A DNA stretch of 14,546 nucleotides, taken from contig CAZRAY010000045.1 in the NCBI GenBank assembly GCA_964598235.1, forward strand, positions 1-14,546, in the 5' to 3' direction. The stretch comes from UBA652 sp964598235. Lineage in GTDB: Bacteria > Pseudomonadota > Gammaproteobacteria > Nitrosococcales > Methylophagaceae. Positions 13,749 to 14,546 of the stretch are shown one piece after another (position 1 is the first letter of the stretch; every line of letters begins with the position of its first letter). The translations under genes and the position numbers were made by a program. The notes below the pieces were generated by a model that did not search any database, was not told the DNA's origin, and saw nothing but the letters and a program-made list of their open reading frames with translations.

Positions 13749-14285
13749 TTATACAATTCGCTTTCTAACCACAGAAAGCAGTAACGCGCTCAGTAGCATT
13801 AATGCGCATAAAGGTAAACTTGGTATTGCTGCCGCTGCAGCAGGGCGAAAGGAACGCAGAACTAAAGCTTCGCCACCACCACCATTTGTGACGATTAGAT
13901 TGGGAGCGCTGCCCTGGGGCGCAGCCGCAGATCCGATAAACATATTAAAATCGATATGCACGGCTTGCGCAAATAAATCGGTAGAAAGATCATAGGGGCC
14001 TGTTTGCTGAAAAACAAAAGTTGCGAAATCTGCCAAGGTAAAAGTGCCATTACCCGAGGTCGCACCACTAACTGTGATTGAAAAGGCGGTGATGCCATGT
14101 AAAGCTGCAGATTGAACGTTGAAACCAGCCGCGACATTCGCAAAAATAGTGTCGTCGATCGTTATGCTGGCCGTGGCCGTGGCAGCAGTTGTGTTTGATG
14201 TATAAACTAAATCATAGCTGTGCAAGGCTGCTTGTGCTGAGAGGGTAAATAAGAACAGGGTGAAACCAACTAGTATTTTTTTCAT
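13749..14285 (-). CDS. Small secreted protein with IPTL-like C-terminal sorting signal
   Basis: A 178-residue protein of unknown function. Residues 1-19 are a signal peptide (MKKILVGFTLFLFTLSAQA). The body is rich in Ala, Thr, Ser and Phe and looks beta-stranded (SITIDDTIFANVAAGF, FSITVSGATSGNGTFTLADF), with a glycine run before the tail. The last 25 residues, starting IPSLPLCALMLL and ending RKRIV, have a proline motif, hydrophobic helix and basic end, resembling the IPTL class of exosortase/archaeosortase-type signals, though SLPLC replaces the usual TLSEW. ATG at 14285 is chosen because it opens the signal peptide. The upstream codons lack such features. No strong RBS is visible. Confidence 0.72.
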   Translation of the reverse strand: MKKILVGFTLFLFTLSAQAALHSYDLVYTSNTTAATATASITIDDTIFANVAAGFNVQSAALHGITAFSITVSGATSGNGTFTLADFATFVFQQTGPYDLSTDLFAQAVHIDFNMFIGSAAAPQGSAPNLIVTNGGGGEALVLRSFRPAAAAAIPSLPLCALMLLSALLLSVVRKRIV

Positions 14286-14310
14286 GATCATTTTTCGTGT
14301 AAGTGTTTTT

Positions 14311-14355
14311 GGGGATGCATCCTGCGACAAAAGTATTTTATGGGGTGCATCCTGC
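14311..14355. repeat. Pair of TGCATCCTGC direct repeats, 30 bp apart
   Basis: TGCATCCTGC occurs at 14316-14325 and 14346-14355, each preceded by GGGG (with one extra A in the first). The start-to-start distance is exactly 30 bp, close to three helical turns. The first copy lies within the perfect palindrome GGATGCATCC. Both sit in the promoter region of the minus-strand secreted-protein gene, so they may be operator sites. Confidence 0.55.
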
Positions 14356-14362
14356 AGGCAAA
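14335..14362 (-). promoter_or_regulatory. Candidate promoter of the IPTL-type gene
   Basis: On the minus strand TTTGCC (14362-14357), 16-bp spacer, TAAAAT (14340-14335). The spacer contains one TGCATCCTGC repeat and the other lies just past the expected start point, an arrangement typical of repressor control. Promoter quality is moderate. Confidence 0.35.
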
Positions 14363-14426
14363 TAATACCACGGAGGGGATAAAATGTGGACTGAAATGAT
14401 TCATTATTTTAGTTTATTTGGTTCAT

Positions 14427-14452
14427 AAAAAAGGCCCATATTAAATGGACCC
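14427..14452 (-). terminator. Rho-independent terminator after ssb
   Basis: On the minus strand GGTCCAT, loop TTAAT, ATGGGCC (one G-U pair), then TTTTTT. It lies about 40 bp past the ssb stop. Confidence 0.75.
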
Positions 14453-14489
14453 AATTTATATTTTATAAAATTCAAGTTTTAAGCTTCTC

Positions 14490-14546
14490 CTAAAACGGAA
14501 TATCATCATCCAAATAATCTGCACTACCCTGTGGTGTGGATCCATA
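14490..14546 (-). CDS. ssb: Single-stranded DNA-binding protein, C-terminal end
   Basis: The last 18 codons and the TAG stop are present. The gene runs off the right edge. The peptide YGSTPQGSADYLDDDIPF ends in the acidic DDDIPF tail that SSB proteins use to recruit replication and repair partners. The preceding Gly/Ser/Pro/Gln residues fit the flexible SSB linker. The OB-fold domain is outside the window. Confidence 0.9.
   Translation of the reverse strand, partial: YGSTPQGSADYLDDDIPF

Overview
The window reads as chromosome of a moderately AT-rich gammaproteobacterium. The evidence is the yrbG-kdsD-kdsC-lptC-lptA-lptB order, an obg-proB pair with rpsT nearby, a TruC-type pseudouridine synthase, an AmpG permease and an SSB ending in DDDIPF. 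Two secreted proteins with exosortase-type C-terminal sorting signals (VPLPA and IPTL-like) point to an environmental, biofilm- or exopolysaccharide-forming lineage. I cannot name the genus.

Layout. Positions 2-4160 (+) hold the envelope cluster: the end of a YrbG-type antiporter, KDO synthesis genes (kdsD, kdsC) and the LPS export genes (lptC, lptA, lptB), tightly spaced or overlapping. An 89-bp palindrome interrupts kdsD and kdsC. LptA carries an extra C-terminal bacterial SH3 domain. Positions 4187-6642 (+) hold rpmA with its own promoter and terminator, a large imperfect palindrome, then obg and a short proB lacking the PUA domain. The rplU gene that normally precedes rpmA is absent here, and so is the rpoN that often follows lptB. 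Positions 6689-8142 (-) hold a secreted thrombospondin-C-like protein with a VPLPA sorting tail, a roughly 260-bp gene-free stretch, a bidirectional terminator, and rpsT with a UUG start.

Positions 8324-13649 (+) form a compact four-gene run with junctions of -4, +2 and 0 bp: a 746-residue fusion of a glycosidase-like TIM barrel with a WaaP/Kdo-kinase-like domain, then xthA, ampG and truC, closed by a terminator. In the fusion the kinase residues are intact, but the glycosidase acid/base motif is replaced. This is the most unusual protein in the window. TruC ends inside a short ATTCCC-N8-GGGAAT repeat that supplies its last residues. Positions 13749-14546 (-) hold a small secreted IPTL-type protein, a promoter region with two 10-bp direct repeats exactly 30 bp apart, a terminator, and the last 18 codons of ssb.

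How the genes fit: KdsD and KdsC make KDO, LptABC move finished LPS to the outer membrane, the fusion protein may phosphorylate LPS or another envelope glycan, and AmpG recycles peptidoglycan fragments. Envelope biogenesis is the main theme, with ribosome, tRNA and DNA maintenance genes alongside. I found no CRISPR array, transposase, tRNA, rRNA or phage gene.
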